From the NCBI GenBank assembly GCA_013298595.1, contig JAAFIG010000002.1:142781-206780 (forward strand): 64,000 nucleotides of DNA. The letters are read 5' to 3'. Both the position numbers and the translations under genes were made by a program. Source of the DNA: Deinococcales bacterium (GTDB lineage Bacteria > Deinococcota > Deinococci > Deinococcales > JAAFIG01). Under the pieces are notes generated by a model. The model ran no database searches, was not told where the DNA came from, and saw only the letters and a program-made list of their open reading frames with translations. Of this stretch, positions 33,627 through 43,145 are shown piece after piece (the first letter of the stretch is position 1; the number at the start of each line of letters is the position of its first letter).

Positions 33627-34628
33627 TTAATCAATTTCCACGCTGAACCGCACGGCGTTTCCATCGCGCTCCAAGCGGAGCTTCATCCCTTCGTCCCCAC
33701 GACGAAACTCGAGTCGAATGTTTTCGTTTTTAATTTTAATTTTGCTAACAGCCCAACCTCGAGTTTCAAGTTGACGGCGGTGCGTGTCGGCAAGTACGCC
33801 AATGCTGTTGTTAGTGGTAATTAAGGCGCTGAATGAATCGTTGTCGTTGTCAAAGATGCGGATGATGCTCGAGCCTGGCATTAAGTTCATGCCAAAGCGG
33901 GTGAATGGGTCGCTCGAGATAACCACTGGGTTCGGGCGGTTGGTGTTGATGTTGATGTTGACACTGACACTTGGGTTTGGTTGTACAACAACGGTTGGAG
34001 CTGGGTTTGGTTGAACCACAACTGGGGCTGGTGGTGTGCTGACGTAACCACGGGCTTGAACTTGGAATTGAGCGGTGGTGGTTACCCAATCCTGAGCTGG
34101 GAGTGGTGAGACAACCACGGCTAATGGGCGAGCTAATCCACTCGAGCCTTGAATGCTTGGGTTGACAGTGGCAAATGATTGACCGTTTTTGAAAGTGGCT
34201 ATTTCTGAGAGGTTGAGTTGGCGTTTACTAGCCACAACCAGTAGTTGGTCTTGTCCGTATGGTGCAGTGATATTGAGTTGCCAATTTGCGCCTTGGGGTG
34301 GGAATTGTTTGGTTTCGCCACCGCGCATAAATTCGGCTCCACCTGCGAATCGGTTTGGCAGAATTAAATCTACGCTGCCTGCTGCGTCAATGCTGAATAA
34401 GTAAACGTAAGCATCTTGGTTGACACTGACACGAATTTTAATATTTTCGCCAACAAAATACACTGGGTTGATACCTTGTTTGTCTACGCTAACTTGAGCT
34501 TGTAACGTGGTTTGGACTGGGTTGACAATGATGCCTTGTGGGCTAACCACTGGGTTGCTCTGTGCGAAGGCATTGTTGAGGGCGAAACTCGAGGCGATAA
34601 GGGCGGTTAATATTGCAATCTTTTTCAT
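33627..34628 (-). CDS. Exported DUF4384 domain protein
   Basis: A 333-residue exported protein with signal peptide MKKIAILTALIASSFALNNAFA. After it, IIVNPVQTTLQAQVSVDKQG...NPVYFVGENIKIRVSVNQDAYVYLF is the DUF4384 domain, common in secreted Deinococcus proteins. A Pro/Val-rich linker (VVVQPNPAPTVVVQPNP, about 205-235) separates it from a C-terminal domain with many basic residues. Function is unknown; an envelope or S-layer-associated role is a guess. AAGGAAAA lies upstream of the ATG at 34628. Confidence 0.8.
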   Translation of the reverse strand: MKKIAILTALIASSFALNNAFAQSNPVVSPQGIIVNPVQTTLQAQVSVDKQGINPVYFVGENIKIRVSVNQDAYVYLFSIDAAGSVDLILPNRFAGGAEFMRGGETKQFPPQGANWQLNITAPYGQDQLLVVASKRQLNLSEIATFKNGQSFATVNPSIQGSSGLARPLAVVVSPLPAQDWVTTTAQFQVQARGYVSTPPAPVVVQPNPAPTVVVQPNPSVSVNININTNRPNPVVISSDPFTRFGMNLMPGSSIIRIFDNDNDSFSALITTNNSIGVLADTHRRQLETRGWAVSKIKIKNENIRLEFRRGDEGMKLRLERDGNAVRFSVEID

Positions 34629-34893
34629 AATCGTTTTCCTTTTTGCCCATGCGAACTGTGTTGCTTCTGGGCGGTACACCATGAAGGTACACCTCGTTTC
34701 TCGAGCTGCGATGAAGCGAAGGTTTTGATGTCTTTAGAAATGAAGGTGGGGTTAAGAAAAGCCTGTTTTTTGTGTTGGATATGAGAGAAGGTTAAAAGAA
34801 AAAGGATAAAGGCAAAATACAAAACTGTAGAGCTGCCTTGCCCACATGCCTTGCTCGAAGCACGAGATAACAATTTCGTCTTGAGCGTAGCTG

Positions 34894-34899
34894 TACACT
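34894..34899 (+). promoter_or_regulatory. Leaderless -10 box of the gene at 34906
   Basis: TACACT ends 6 nt before the GTG at 34906; no ribosome-binding site is seen. Confidence 0.6.
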
Positions 34900-34905
34900 G
34901 TTGTT

Positions 34906-35202
34906 GTGTGGACTTTGGTTGAATCTGATGATGATGTTCATTACCGTGCAATTCTCGAGGGGTACTTGGTTTTTTTGCGGCTCGAGCCTTCAGATTTTTC
35001 GCGGCGCAAACAAAAGAAAAAGCGTGGTTCAGGCGATTGGTTTGTGCATTTTTTAATTCCTTCTGAGGAGCGCGAGAAAGCGTTTTTGGCGGGTGAGGGT
35101 TTTAGTAGTGGGGTTCTTCTCGAGCGAGCGCAAGCCATTGCGTTTGAAAAGGCACTCGAGTTGCGTGGTGCGCTGGAGCGCAAAGCGAAACGCAGCCTGT
35201 AA
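34906..35202 (+). CDS. Small hypothetical protein
   Basis: A 98-residue protein starting at GTG, supported by a leaderless TACACT. It begins with an acidic stretch (ESDDDVHYRAILEGYLVFLRLEP), has a basic middle (SRRKQKKKRGSG) and a Glu/Ala-rich helical C-terminus (ERAQAIAFEKALELRGALERKAKRS). Native composition is shown by several CTCGAG sites. I do not recognise a family. It lies 89 nt before a large lipoprotein gene on the same strand. Confidence 0.55.
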   Translation: MWTLVESDDDVHYRAILEGYLVFLRLEPSDFSRRKQKKKRGSGDWFVHFLIPSEEREKAFLAGEGFSSGVLLERAQAIAFEKALELRGALERKAKRSL

Positions 35203-35291
35203 TCGAGCGGCATTTTTTCCCAAATAGGTAACGCTCAGGTAACGCTGTGTGTTGTACTTTGTTGTTGTGTCGTAAAAGCAAAGGAGAAAGT

Positions 35292-38201
35292 ATGAAAATA
35301 CTGAGGTTGGGGGTTGGGGTTATTTTGGCATTCATGTTGGCTGGGTGTCGTCCTGATGGGATGACATTGCCAACCATTGGCTCGACGGGTGGTACGGTTT
35401 CAACGGCGGATAATTTGGCAAAGCTGATTATTCCTAGTGGAACATTCTCGAGTCCTGTGGCGATTTCTTTGCAGAAAGTGGTGGTGCCTTCACCTGATCC
35501 GCTCGAGTACACGGCAATTGCTGGTGGTGGTTTTGAGATCAAAGCCCCTGCGGCTTTTACTGCGTCGCAAACTGTGACATTGCAGGTGGAAGATAGTGCT
35601 TTGACCTTGGCGAACGGGCAGCGTTTAACCCCGCAAGCCGTGCCTGCTGGTTCGATTGTGGTGGCGTTAGCCCAACGCCCAGAGGATAGTTCGCCTGTGA
35701 TGTTGCCTGTGCAGCGTGCTGAGATTACAGTGCAACGAGTTGTTCCTGCTTGGCAAGTTACACTCAGCAAAGAACTTGTTTGTTTTGCTTGCCGCATTTG
35801 GTATTCGTTTTTTACGCCAACTCGGATTAGTATCAATGTGCCTGATCTTGCTGAGGGCGGCAGTGCCACGGCAACTTTAACTGCTTTTGATAAAAATGGT
35901 AATTCGGTTTCACCGAATAATGTGACCCCAACATGGTCTAGTCTTGATACCAGTATTGCCACTGTCAACTCGAGTGGTTTAGTGACTGGGGTTAAATTAG
36001 GCTCAACGATCATTCGGGCTGTTGTGACAAATCTAGTGCCAGCCGAGGATGCGTTAACAGTGATTGCCAAACCTGTGGTGTTCACTGCCGATTTTAACGG
36101 TGGGATAATTCGTGGTTACTCGAGAGGGCAACTTGCCAGTAGTGGGATTCCTGTTCCTGCAATAACGGTTACATTACCCACAGGGTCTAAACCCAACGAT
36201 CTCGAGTTTGATGCTGCTTTGAATTTATGGGTGACAGATAATGCCAATAATCAGTTGTTGCGCTTATCACCGAATCAGTACAGCACAACCAACTCGCCAA
36301 CCCCCAGTGTCATTATCAGTGCCAATTCTGGCAGTATTAACGAACCTGTTGGTTTGGCTTTCGACTCGAGCAATAATCTTTGGGTGGCAAATAAAACCAG
36401 CTTGGTGCGTTTTACAGCTGCCAGTTTAGCTGCCAGTGGTGCACCCGCGCCTGATAAAACCATTACGGGTGTCAGCATTAATTTCCCCGGTGGTATTGCT
36501 TTTGACTCGAGTAATAATCTTTGGGTGGCTATGTTTGGAACCAATAAAGTGCATCGTTGGATACCTGCCGAACAAACAGGTACGACTGCACCTTCGATCA
36601 CCATTTCGCCTAGTTTGCAACCTGCTGGGCTGACTTTTGACTCGAGTGGGAATTTATTTGTTGGACAAATTGGTGGCGCTGCAACTTCTGGGGTCAGTGT
36701 CTATTCAGCTCCGATTAGCAACAACGCAAGTGCAGTTCGCACCCTCGGTACAGGTGCAACCAATAATGTCTACGGTGTGGCTTTTGATGCCAACACAGGT
36801 GGTGTTTGGGCAAACAACCAAGGCGCAGGCGAATTGATTGGATTTTCCTCGAGTAGCCTGAGTACCAATGCTGTTGCGCCTACTGTCAAAATTGGTGGTG
36901 CAACTCAGGCAAATCTTGGGTATGGTGGTGTTGCCACGTTGCCCAATAGTAACCCTGCCAATCCGCCACCGAGTATCTCGAGTTTCACGGTCAATCCGCC
37001 GAATCTGGGCAGTGGTGGTGGCAATGTCACTTTTTCTTGGGTTGTTACTGGTGCCAGCAGTTTAAGTATTAACAATGGGGTTGGCACTGTAACTGGCTCG
37101 AGCCGCGTGCAGAATGTCAGCACTACAACTTCGTTTACATTAACGGCTACCAATGCTTTTGGTAGCACTGTCTCGAGTCCTGTGACTGTGACTGTGGCTG
37201 TGCTCGGACGTAAACTCTGGCATGCGTCGTTCAGAGAGAATCTGATTCGTGGCTATGCGTATAACGAAGCTGCTGGGACTGTGGCAGCTGCCCCGACAAC
37301 AACACTGAATTTAGCGGCGTGCGGTGCGAATATTTATCCGAATAGTGTAATTCAGGATAACGCTGGGAACATTATTTTTAGTGCGCCAGTCCAAAACAAG
37401 GTGGTGCGTATCGACTCGAGTTTAGTGGCGCAAAATGGAACAGTTAATATAACGGCTGCTCAGTGCAAAACACTGATTTCTGGTCATGGTGATTACATTG
37501 GTTTTGCTTTGGATACCGATGGACGCAGTTTCTTTGCTGGTTCACAAAGTGGTGTGCGTTACGCAAAGTACAATGCTGGTTCAGATTCGTATGCGGATGT
37601 CAACATGCCTATTTTGAATACAGTGTATAAAATCTCTGGTTTGCATCTGATTGGTAACCGTTTGTACGCTGTGGATCACATCGATTTTGCTGGTAGTGTA
37701 GATGGCAAAGTGCGGGTTTACGATCTTGATCAAAACCGTATTGCCGATGCCAGTTTGCGTTTAACTTTCCAACCAACTGGTAACAATTTCCGTCTTCCAG
37801 AAGGTATTGCTATTGCCGAAAATCGTTTGTGGGTAGCCAACAACAGCGGTGATAACCTGATGGGCTTTGCGCTTGCTGATATTGACGCGAACTTAAAAGC
37901 TGCCAATTCGGTGGCAGCAAAAGCCAATAGCGCACTGGCGTTTAAAGCCATCAATACCACTGCTGGTACAAGCAATATGCACTGTCCGGGTGGTATTGCC
38001 ACCGCGCCAAATGGTGAATTATGGGTCAATGTACAAGGTGCCAATGCCGCAGATTGCGGTAATTTTGGCTCGAGCCTAGGCAATGTCTTTAAGTACAGCA
38101 AAGCTGATCTCAACGGTGCGAATAATGCACCTGCCTCGAGTTTACAGATCTCTGGAATTGTTAGTGTGCCCGGTTTTGGTGGTTTGTTTTTCGGTAAGTA
38201 A
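35292..38201 (+). CDS. Large Ig-like/beta-propeller lipoprotein
   Basis: A 969-residue lipoprotein: MKILRLGVGVILAFMLAGC with lipidated C19. A ZU5/Ig-like N-terminal part is followed by a BIG2-type domain (about 175-255, NNVTPTWSSLDTSIATVNSSGLVTGVKLGSTIIRA) and then NHL/YVTN-like repeats with the core GLAFDSSNNLWVAN, GIAFDSSNNLWVAM and LTFDSSGNLFVG, a second Ig-like domain (about 560-640) and a C-terminal propeller. Such proteins are extracellular binding platforms; no enzyme motif is seen. GGAGAAAG precedes the ATG at 35292. Two propeller blades share nearly identical DNA containing CTCGAG. Confidence 0.85.
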   Translation: MKILRLGVGVILAFMLAGCRPDGMTLPTIGSTGGTVSTADNLAKLIIPSGTFSSPVAISLQKVVVPSPDPLEYTAIAGGGFEIKAPAAFTASQTVTLQVEDSALTLANGQRLTPQAVPAGSIVVALAQRPEDSSPVMLPVQRAEITVQRVVPAWQVTLSKELVCFACRIWYSFFTPTRISINVPDLAEGGSATATLTAFDKNGNSVSPNNVTPTWSSLDTSIATVNSSGLVTGVKLGSTIIRAVVTNLVPAEDALTVIAKPVVFTADFNGGIIRGYSRGQLASSGIPVPAITVTLPTGSKPNDLEFDAALNLWVTDNANNQLLRLSPNQYSTTNSPTPSVIISANSGSINEPVGLAFDSSNNLWVANKTSLVRFTAASLAASGAPAPDKTITGVSINFPGGIAFDSSNNLWVAMFGTNKVHRWIPAEQTGTTAPSITISPSLQPAGLTFDSSGNLFVGQIGGAATSGVSVYSAPISNNASAVRTLGTGATNNVYGVAFDANTGGVWANNQGAGELIGFSSSSLSTNAVAPTVKIGGATQANLGYGGVATLPNSNPANPPPSISSFTVNPPNLGSGGGNVTFSWVVTGASSLSINNGVGTVTGSSRVQNVSTTTSFTLTATNAFGSTVSSPVTVTVAVLGRKLWHASFRENLIRGYAYNEAAGTVAAAPTTTLNLAACGANIYPNSVIQDNAGNIIFSAPVQNKVVRIDSSLVAQNGTVNITAAQCKTLISGHGDYIGFALDTDGRSFFAGSQSGVRYAKYNAGSDSYADVNMPILNTVYKISGLHLIGNRLYAVDHIDFAGSVDGKVRVYDLDQNRIADASLRLTFQPTGNNFRLPEGIAIAENRLWVANNSGDNLMGFALADIDANLKAANSVAAKANSALAFKAINTTAGTSNMHCPGGIATAPNGELWVNVQGANAADCGNFGSSLGNVFKYSKADLNGANNAPASSLQISGIVSVPGFGGLFFGK

Positions 38202-38208
38202 TTTGCAA

Positions 38209-38250
38209 AAAACATCACCTCGAGCGTGTTCTCTCGAGGTGATGTTTTTT
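38209..38250. terminator. Strong terminator with CTCGAG in the stem
   Basis: A 16-bp stem (38209-38224 with 38233-38248, AAAACATCACCTCGAG and complement) with an 8-base loop and a T run. Both arms carry a CTCGAG. It ends the lipoprotein transcript. Confidence 0.9.
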
Positions 38251-38302
38251 TGCTTAAGGGTTCTTTTACATGTTCGTGTGCGTATCAAGGGCGTATCTGG
38301 TA

Positions 38303-38323
38303 GGGGCGATCCTTGTGATCGCC
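38303..38323. repeat. Small hairpin repeat, copy 1
   Basis: A 21-bp unit, GGGGCGATCCTTGTGATCGCC, whose arms GGCGATC/GATCGCC form a hairpin. An identical copy is at 38899-38919, on the other side of the gene at 38403. A related G/C palindrome of the same style is at 55825-55844. Confidence 0.75.
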
Positions 38324-38390
38324 TTGTGTAAATGGTTCGTCGATCAATTTGCAATTTTGCAGCTTTTGTTTGCCTCAGGCTGATATATGG

Positions 38391-38396
38391 TACATT
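38391..38396 (+). promoter_or_regulatory. Leaderless -10 box of the gene at 38403
   Basis: TACATT ends 6 nt before the ATG; TTGCCT (38370-38375) is a possible -35 with a short 15-bp spacer. Confidence 0.6.
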
Positions 38397-38402
38397 GCGA
38401 TC

Positions 38403-38879
38403 ATGCAAACAAAACATGGAATGGTTTTTAATACGTTGGCGCTGACACTGGTTTTTTCAGGAGTTCTGGCACTTGCTGGCGATACAACCCCTGTTGGTCA
38501 GGTTGGCAAAGTGGTGAATTTGCGAGCCGATTTACCAAAAAGTGTGGTTGCTTTTGCGCCAACGGATGCTAAGGCAATTCGTTTTACAGCAACTCTCAAA
38601 GATAAATCAGTACCAGCGGATTTAGTGGTCCATTGGAATACTTTTAAGTATAAAAAAAGCACGTTTTTACTTTCCTATTGGGTGACGGTTAAAACGGCTT
38701 ACCCAAATATCGAATTAAGCCAGCCTTATAACGATAATTCAATTAATCGGGGTACCGAAGAATCTGTGATTCAGGGAATTCGCATATTTATCAAGTGGCA
38801 AGACCAGAAATTAGTGAAGTCTCGATTTGGCACGGTATGGGCGGAAATTCAAGCCGACGGTAAATTTAAAGTTCAATAA
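38403..38879 (+). CDS. Small exported hypothetical protein
   Basis: A 158-residue protein with a signal peptide (MQTKHGMVFNTLALTLVFSGVLALA) and a mature part rich in beta strands (KAIRFTATLKD, STFLLSYWVTVKTA). No known domain was recognised. The ATG at 38403 is chosen because TACATT ends 6 nt before it and because it places the signal peptide at the N-terminus. It is flanked on both sides by the same 21-bp hairpin repeat. CTCGAG is absent from this gene, unlike most neighbours. Confidence 0.6.
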   Translation: MQTKHGMVFNTLALTLVFSGVLALAGDTTPVGQVGKVVNLRADLPKSVVAFAPTDAKAIRFTATLKDKSVPADLVVHWNTFKYKKSTFLLSYWVTVKTAYPNIELSQPYNDNSINRGTEESVIQGIRIFIKWQDQKLVKSRFGTVWAEIQADGKFKVQ

Positions 38880-38898
38880 AATTCAATAAAAGTACCGT

Positions 38899-38919
38899 GG
38901 GGCGATCCTTGTGATCGCC
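38899..38919. repeat. Small hairpin repeat, copy 2
   Basis: Identical over 21 bp to 38303-38323. It lies between the convergent genes ending at 38879 and 38945, where a hairpin could also act as a weak terminator. Confidence 0.75.
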
Positions 38920-38944
38920 CTTTAACGTAAAATCAAATGCACAG

Positions 38945-40576
38945 CTAAATAGCGACGGGTTCTTCGTACACGCCGTACACGTTGCGTAGTACATCCATTT
39001 GCTCGCCGAGGGTAGCGTAGGCATGGGCGCACTCGAGAAAGGCTGGCATGGTGTTTTGCCCAAGAATAGCTGCTTTGCGTAGACTCTCGAGGGCAGCTTT
39101 GTGGCGAATCGGGTCGCGTTCACGGCGAACTCGAGCGAGTCGTTCGGCTTGAATGATTTCGACTTGTTTGTCAATCAGTTGAATGGGTACGCGGGCGGGT
39201 TTGTTATCGCCAAATTCGTTCACTCCGACGATGATGCGTTGCTTACTGTCTAATTCGCGTTGGAATTGGTAACTGGCATCGCCGATTTCGGTGGCAAAGA
39301 AACCTGCTTCGAGGGCTTTGACAACGCCGCCTAGGTCACGGATTTGGGTGATGTATTTCATGGCTCGAGCTTCGACTTGGCTGGTTAGGCTTTCGACGTA
39401 GTAACTGCCTGCCAGTGGGTCTACAACGTTGGCAACGCCAGTTTCATAAGCGATGATTTGTTGGGTGCGTAGTGCAATGGTGGCAGCTTCTTCGGTGGGT
39501 AGTGCAAGGGCTTCATCGAAGGAATCGGTGTGTAGACTTTGTGTGCCACCAAGCACAGCCGCGAGGGCTTGGATGGCAACTCGAGCGATGTTGTTCAGTG
39601 GTTGCTGAGCGGTTAAGCTGACCCCTGCCGTTTGGGCATGGGTGCGAAGGATCCATGATTTTGGGTTGCGAGCGCCGTAGCGCTCGCGCATTTGGGTTGC
39701 CCAGATGCGTCTGGCTGCGCGGAATTTGGCAATTTCTTCAAAAAAATCGTTGTGTACATCCCAGAAAAAACTGATGCGTGGCGCAAATTCGTCGATGTCT
39801 AAGCCGCGTTTAAGGGCTTCTTCGACGTAATGAAAACCATCAGCGAGCGTAAACGCTAGTTCTTGGATGTTGGTGCTACCAGCTTCGCGGATGTGGTAGC
39901 CAGAGACGCTGATAAAATTCCATTTTGGTGTGTGTTTTGGCGACCATTCAAAGGTGTCTATGACCAGTTTGACACTGGGTTCTGGGGGAAAAATAAATTC
40001 TTTTTGGGCAATGAATTCTTTTAAAATATCGTTTTGGATGGTGCCGCCTAAGTTCTCGAGTTTAAAACCTTGTTTTTCGGCATTGGCAAGGTACATTGCC
40101 CAGATGGCACTGGCTGGCGAGTTGATGGTCATGCTGGTGGTGACTTGCTCAAGGTTGATGCCGTTAAATAGCACTTCCATATCGGCTAGACTCGAGACTG
40201 CCACACCGCATTTACCAACTTCGCCGACACTAAATGGGTGGTCGGCGTCGTAACCCATCAGGGTTGGTAAGTCAAAGGCAGTGCTGAGTCCGGTTTGCCC
40301 AGCGTTTAATAATTGATGAAAGCGTTGATTGGTTTGTTCGGCACTGCCAAACCCAGCGAACATTCGCATTGTCCAGAGTTTGGCGCGGTACATGCTGGCT
40401 TGGGTGCCTCGAGTGTAGGGGTACTCGCCAGGCATGGGCAGTTCTGGTGGGGCATCCTCGAGTGTGTAGACAGGGTCTGGTTCGATACCGCTCATGGTTT
40501 TGAACAAGAAGTTTCGCTCGGGGAATTTGGCAGTGGCTTTGGCGTATTCGCTCGAGAGCCAATCGTTCTTTTTCAT
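38945..40576 (-). CDS. Acyl-CoA mutase large subunit (methylmalonyl-/isobutyryl-CoA mutase type)
   Basis: A 543-residue catalytic subunit of a B12-dependent acyl-CoA mutase. Segments [46 protein letters not shown] and [20 protein letters not shown] match the substrate-binding TIM barrel of the family. There is no C-terminal B12-binding domain (no DxHxxG), so a separate small subunit must be encoded elsewhere. [10 protein letters not shown] is nearer to the isobutyryl-CoA-mutase-like group than to classical methylmalonyl-CoA mutase, but substrate is uncertain. TATACT ends 6 nt before the ATG. Confidence 0.88.
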   Translation of the reverse strand: MKKNDWLSSEYAKATAKFPERNFLFKTMSGIEPDPVYTLEDAPPELPMPGEYPYTRGTQASMYRAKLWTMRMFAGFGSAEQTNQRFHQLLNAGQTGLSTAFDLPTLMGYDADHPFSVGEVGKCGVAVSSLADMEVLFNGINLEQVTTSMTINSPASAIWAMYLANAEKQGFKLENLGGTIQNDILKEFIAQKEFIFPPEPSVKLVIDTFEWSPKHTPKWNFISVSGYHIREAGSTNIQELAFTLADGFHYVEEALKRGLDIDEFAPRISFFWDVHNDFFEEIAKFRAARRIWATQMRERYGARNPKSWILRTHAQTAGVSLTAQQPLNNIARVAIQALAAVLGGTQSLHTDSFDEALALPTEEAATIALRTQQIIAYETGVANVVDPLAGSYYVESLTSQVEARAMKYITQIRDLGGVVKALEAGFFATEIGDASYQFQRELDSKQRIIVGVNEFGDNKPARVPIQLIDKQVEIIQAERLARVRRERDPIRHKAALESLRKAAILGQNTMPAFLECAHAYATLGEQMDVLRNVYGVYEEPVAI

Positions 40577-40582
40577 AAATAA

Positions 40583-40588
40583 AGTATA
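40583..40588 (-). promoter_or_regulatory. Leaderless -10 box of the mutase gene
   Basis: TATACT on the minus strand, followed by TTATTT and the ATG at 40576. Confidence 0.65.
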
Positions 40589-40627
40589 ACGGATTTTGCG
40601 AATTAAAACGCAGAAACGTCATATAAA

Positions 40628-41359
40628 TTATCTGCCACCAGCAATTCTCAGGATTGCACCTGTGGTGTACGCCGATAGCTCGGAGAGTAAAAACAGGGCA
40701 GCTTCAGCAATTTCTTGGCTGGTACCAGCCCGTTGCATTGGAACTGTTGGCACAACTTGTTCGAGGCGTTCAGGCGGACTCATTTCTGTGGCAATAAACC
40801 CAGCCGCGATGGCATTAACTCGGATGTTCTCGAGGGCTACTTCTTTGGCTAAACCTATCGTCATGGCATCCACAGCTGCTTTGCTGGCAGCGTACCAAAT
40901 GTAATCGTTGGGGCTACCAAGGGTGGCTGCGGCACTGGACAAGTTGACGATTGCGCCACCTTGTCCGCCATGTTGTGTGGACATGCGTTGTACAGCAGCT
41001 CGAGCACAAAGCAATGTGCCAAGGGTGTTAATTTCAAGGGTGCGGCGCATATCGGTTGCTGTGGCTTGATCTAATCGGCTGCGTTTGCCTGTAATCCCAG
41101 CACTATTAACCAAATGTGTTATCCACCCTAAGCTCGAGTCGAGCGTTGCGAACATGGTTTCGACTTCGGTTTCGCTCGAGACATCAGCTTTAATGGCAAT
41201 GGCGTTGACTCCGTACTCGAGGATTTGTTGCAGGGTTTCCTCAGCAGCTGGTTGGTTGCTGGTGTAATTGATGGCGATGTTATAACCATGTTGTGCGGCT
41301 AGTAAGGCAATACTTTTGCCAATACCTCGGCTGCCGCCTGTAATTAAAAGGGTTTTCAT
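40628..41359 (-). CDS. Short-chain dehydrogenase/reductase, FabG-like
   Basis: A 243-residue classical SDR. The NAD(P) glycine motif TGGSRGIGKS is at residues 7-16, NSAG near 87, the catalytic serine in NLSSAA near 139 and YAASK near 155. The C-terminus RIAGGR is typical of FabG-type oxidoreductases. It lies 51 nt upstream of the mutase start on the same strand, so acyl-CoA-related chemistry is plausible but not proven. TACACT ends 6 nt before its ATG. Confidence 0.88.
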   Translation of the reverse strand: MKTLLITGGSRGIGKSIALLAAQHGYNIAINYTSNQPAAEETLQQILEYGVNAIAIKADVSSETEVETMFATLDSSLGWITHLVNSAGITGKRSRLDQATATDMRRTLEINTLGTLLCARAAVQRMSTQHGGQGGAIVNLSSAAATLGSPNDYIWYAASKAAVDAMTIGLAKEVALENIRVNAIAAGFIATEMSPPERLEQVVPTVPMQRAGTSQEIAEAALFLLSELSAYTTGAILRIAGGR

Positions 41360-41365
41360 GGCTCG

Positions 41366-41371
41366 AGTGTA
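41366..41371 (-). promoter_or_regulatory. Leaderless -10 box of the SDR gene
   Basis: TACACT (minus strand) followed by CGAGCC and ATG; the box and spacer include a CTCGAG. Confidence 0.65.
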
Positions 41372-41426
41372 GCAAGTTTGTTTCTGGCGCTGTTTTGATA
41401 GTGGCGGCTCGGTATGCTATTGCTCG

Positions 41427-42644
41427 ATGTTTGCCGCGTTTGCTGTTACGCAGTACAAGCGATTTTGGTTCGCTCAGGTTTTCTCATTGATTGGTTCGTG
41501 GTTGCAAGCCAGTGCGATTTCTTGGTTGGTGGTCGCAATTTTATATCCTAACGAACCTGCTTTAGCCACTTCGCAAGCGGGTTTACTCAGTGCCATTCAA
41601 TGGACACCAAGTTTGGTGCTGTCTTTGTTTGCTGGGGCATTACTGGATCGGGTCTCGAGGCGCATCACATTGTTGTTATCGCAAATCACTTTGATGTGTG
41701 TGGCAATTGGTTTTACCTTGGTGCTGGCGTTTCAGGTGGCTTCGTTTCCATTGGTGGCTGGTTTAGCTTTTTGCGCTGGTTTAGCCAATGTTTTTGATAT
41801 TGTGGCACGGCAAAGTTTAGTGCCTAGTTTAGTCCCCAGAGAACTGATGCCCAATGCAATCGCTTTAAATACGTTAGCATTTAATACCACACGGATTCTT
41901 GGCGGGGCATTGTTTGGGGTGGTTGCACCACTTGGTTTAACCAGTATTTTTTTGTTTAACGCATTATCTTTTTTAGGCGTGCTGTACGCGATTTGGCGCA
42001 TTCAAATTCCGCAGCCACAACCCAAAGAAACCAACATTCTCGAGGATATGAAAATTGGTTTACGTTATGTCCGAGACAATAAGCGTGTTGGCTCACCGAT
42101 TTTACTTTTGATGTTCTTATCACTGACGGTCATTAACTTCCAAGTGATTATTCCAACCTTTGCTAAGTTTGCTTTACAGCTCGAGGAAGGTGGGTTTGGT
42201 CTGCTGAGTGCAGCTTTCGGGGCTGGAGCTGTCGCTGCTGCTGTGCTTCAGGCTTCGCTAGCGAAGAATCGCAGTTTTATGATTTGGGGTGCATTGCAAT
42301 TAACAGGTGCAGTCTTGTTGCTGGCTTGGATGCCCACTATTTGGACAGCAGGGCTGAGTTTATTTTTAGCAGGTAGTGGTATGAATTTGTTTACTGTCTC
42401 AGCTAATTCAGCTGTGCAATTACATACCCCAGACGAACTTCGTGCTCGAGTGATGAGTGTGTACTCCTTGGTCTTTGCGGGTATGACCCCGCCAGGGGCG
42501 TTGCTTTCTGGTTGGCTCATGTCTGTATTGGGTGTGCGGGGTGGTGTTTTGATGCTTGGCGCGCTTGGGTTAGTGGCAGTACTGTGGTTATTGCCAAGTT
42601 TGCGTTCACTTACGGAAAGCAGCAATCCCACCAAGCCGAGTTAA
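41427..42644 (+). CDS. MFS transporter (MFS_3/EntS-like exporter)
   Basis: A 405-residue integral membrane protein with about 12 hydrophobic helices. RFWFAQVFSLIGSWLQASAISWLVV at the N-terminus and the loop GALLDRVSRRITLLLSQ (motif A-like, GxLxDRxxRR) are typical of the MFS_3 exporter family. The substrate is unknown; relatives export siderophores or drugs. TATGCT (41413-41418) ends 8 nt before the ATG. Its 3' end overlaps the convergent mono-haem gene by 39 bases. Confidence 0.88.
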   Translation: MFAAFAVTQYKRFWFAQVFSLIGSWLQASAISWLVVAILYPNEPALATSQAGLLSAIQWTPSLVLSLFAGALLDRVSRRITLLLSQITLMCVAIGFTLVLAFQVASFPLVAGLAFCAGLANVFDIVARQSLVPSLVPRELMPNAIALNTLAFNTTRILGGALFGVVAPLGLTSIFLFNALSFLGVLYAIWRIQIPQPQPKETNILEDMKIGLRYVRDNKRVGSPILLLMFLSLTVINFQVIIPTFAKFALQLEEGGFGLLSAAFGAGAVAAAVLQASLAKNRSFMIWGALQLTGAVLLLAWMPTIWTAGLSLFLAGSGMNLFTVSANSAVQLHTPDELRARVMSVYSLVFAGMTPPGALLSGWLMSVLGVRGGVLMLGALGLVAVLWLLPSLRSLTESSNPTKPS

Positions 42645-43031
42645 TTCGTTACTCAGAGCAACGGCAGTTTTACTTGGACGACTTTTCTTATCACCAGGAG
42701 CGGTTTTAGCAACAATCTCGAGAATATCCATATACCCATCCTGATCAGAATCTTTGCGAGCCGATAGTGCTTGGTATAAGGCAGTGGGGAAATCGTATTT
42801 AGCAGTGCCATAATAAAAACTCGAGATTAACGTACCAAAACCATTCCAAGTATCCCCACCGTATTTGTTGGTATGGCAGTACGTACAAGTCATTGGGTTG
42901 TTCTTAGGGTCGAGTTTTAATTGGCTGATGGCATGTAAGCGATGTGCATTGGTGGCACTCGAGGAAATTTGGCTGATTATAAGAATACCAAGAACGGCAA
43001 AGCCGAGAATTCGGGTGGCGGAAGATTTCAC
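42606..43031 (-). CDS. Exported mono-haem protein with EF-hand-like loop
   Basis: About 141 residues from GTG 43031: signal/anchor segment (KSSATRILGFAVLGILIISQISSSA), one c-type haem motif CTYCH, and further on DSDQDGYMDILEI, a Ca-binding EF-hand-like loop. The combination suggests a periplasmic electron carrier or a haem-binding accessory protein; no family is recognised with certainty. A TTG at 43073 would give a longer N-terminus, but AATAAT ends 7 nt before the GTG, in keeping with the local leaderless pattern. It overlaps the end of the MFS gene. Confidence 0.7.
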   Translation of the reverse strand: MKSSATRILGFAVLGILIISQISSSATNAHRLHAISQLKLDPKNNPMTCTYCHTNKYGGDTWNGFGTLISSFYYGTAKYDFPTALYQALSARKDSDQDGYMDILEIVAKTAPGDKKSRPSKTAVALSNELTRLGGIAAFRK

Positions 43032-43131
43032 GATGCTTATTATTGCCTGAATTGGGTCGGTCGTTTTGGTCAAAACCTGATTTACGAGAAAAACTCATCT
43101 AAAGTCTTGTTTTCTCTCTCATGATTCGAGG

Positions 43132-43137
43132 TACAAT
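43132..43137 (+). promoter_or_regulatory. Leaderless -10 box of the ABC operon
   Basis: TACAAT ends 8 nt before the GTG at 43146; TTGTTT (43107-43112) is a possible -35 with a 19-bp spacer. Confidence 0.6.
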
Positions 43138-43145
43138 GCAGTCTT

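Noticed and set aside
35102-36085. 327-codon minus-strand frame across the start of the large lipoprotein
   Set aside because: Antisense to a gene with a signal peptide, a ribosome-binding site and recognisable domains; no plausible protein features of its own.
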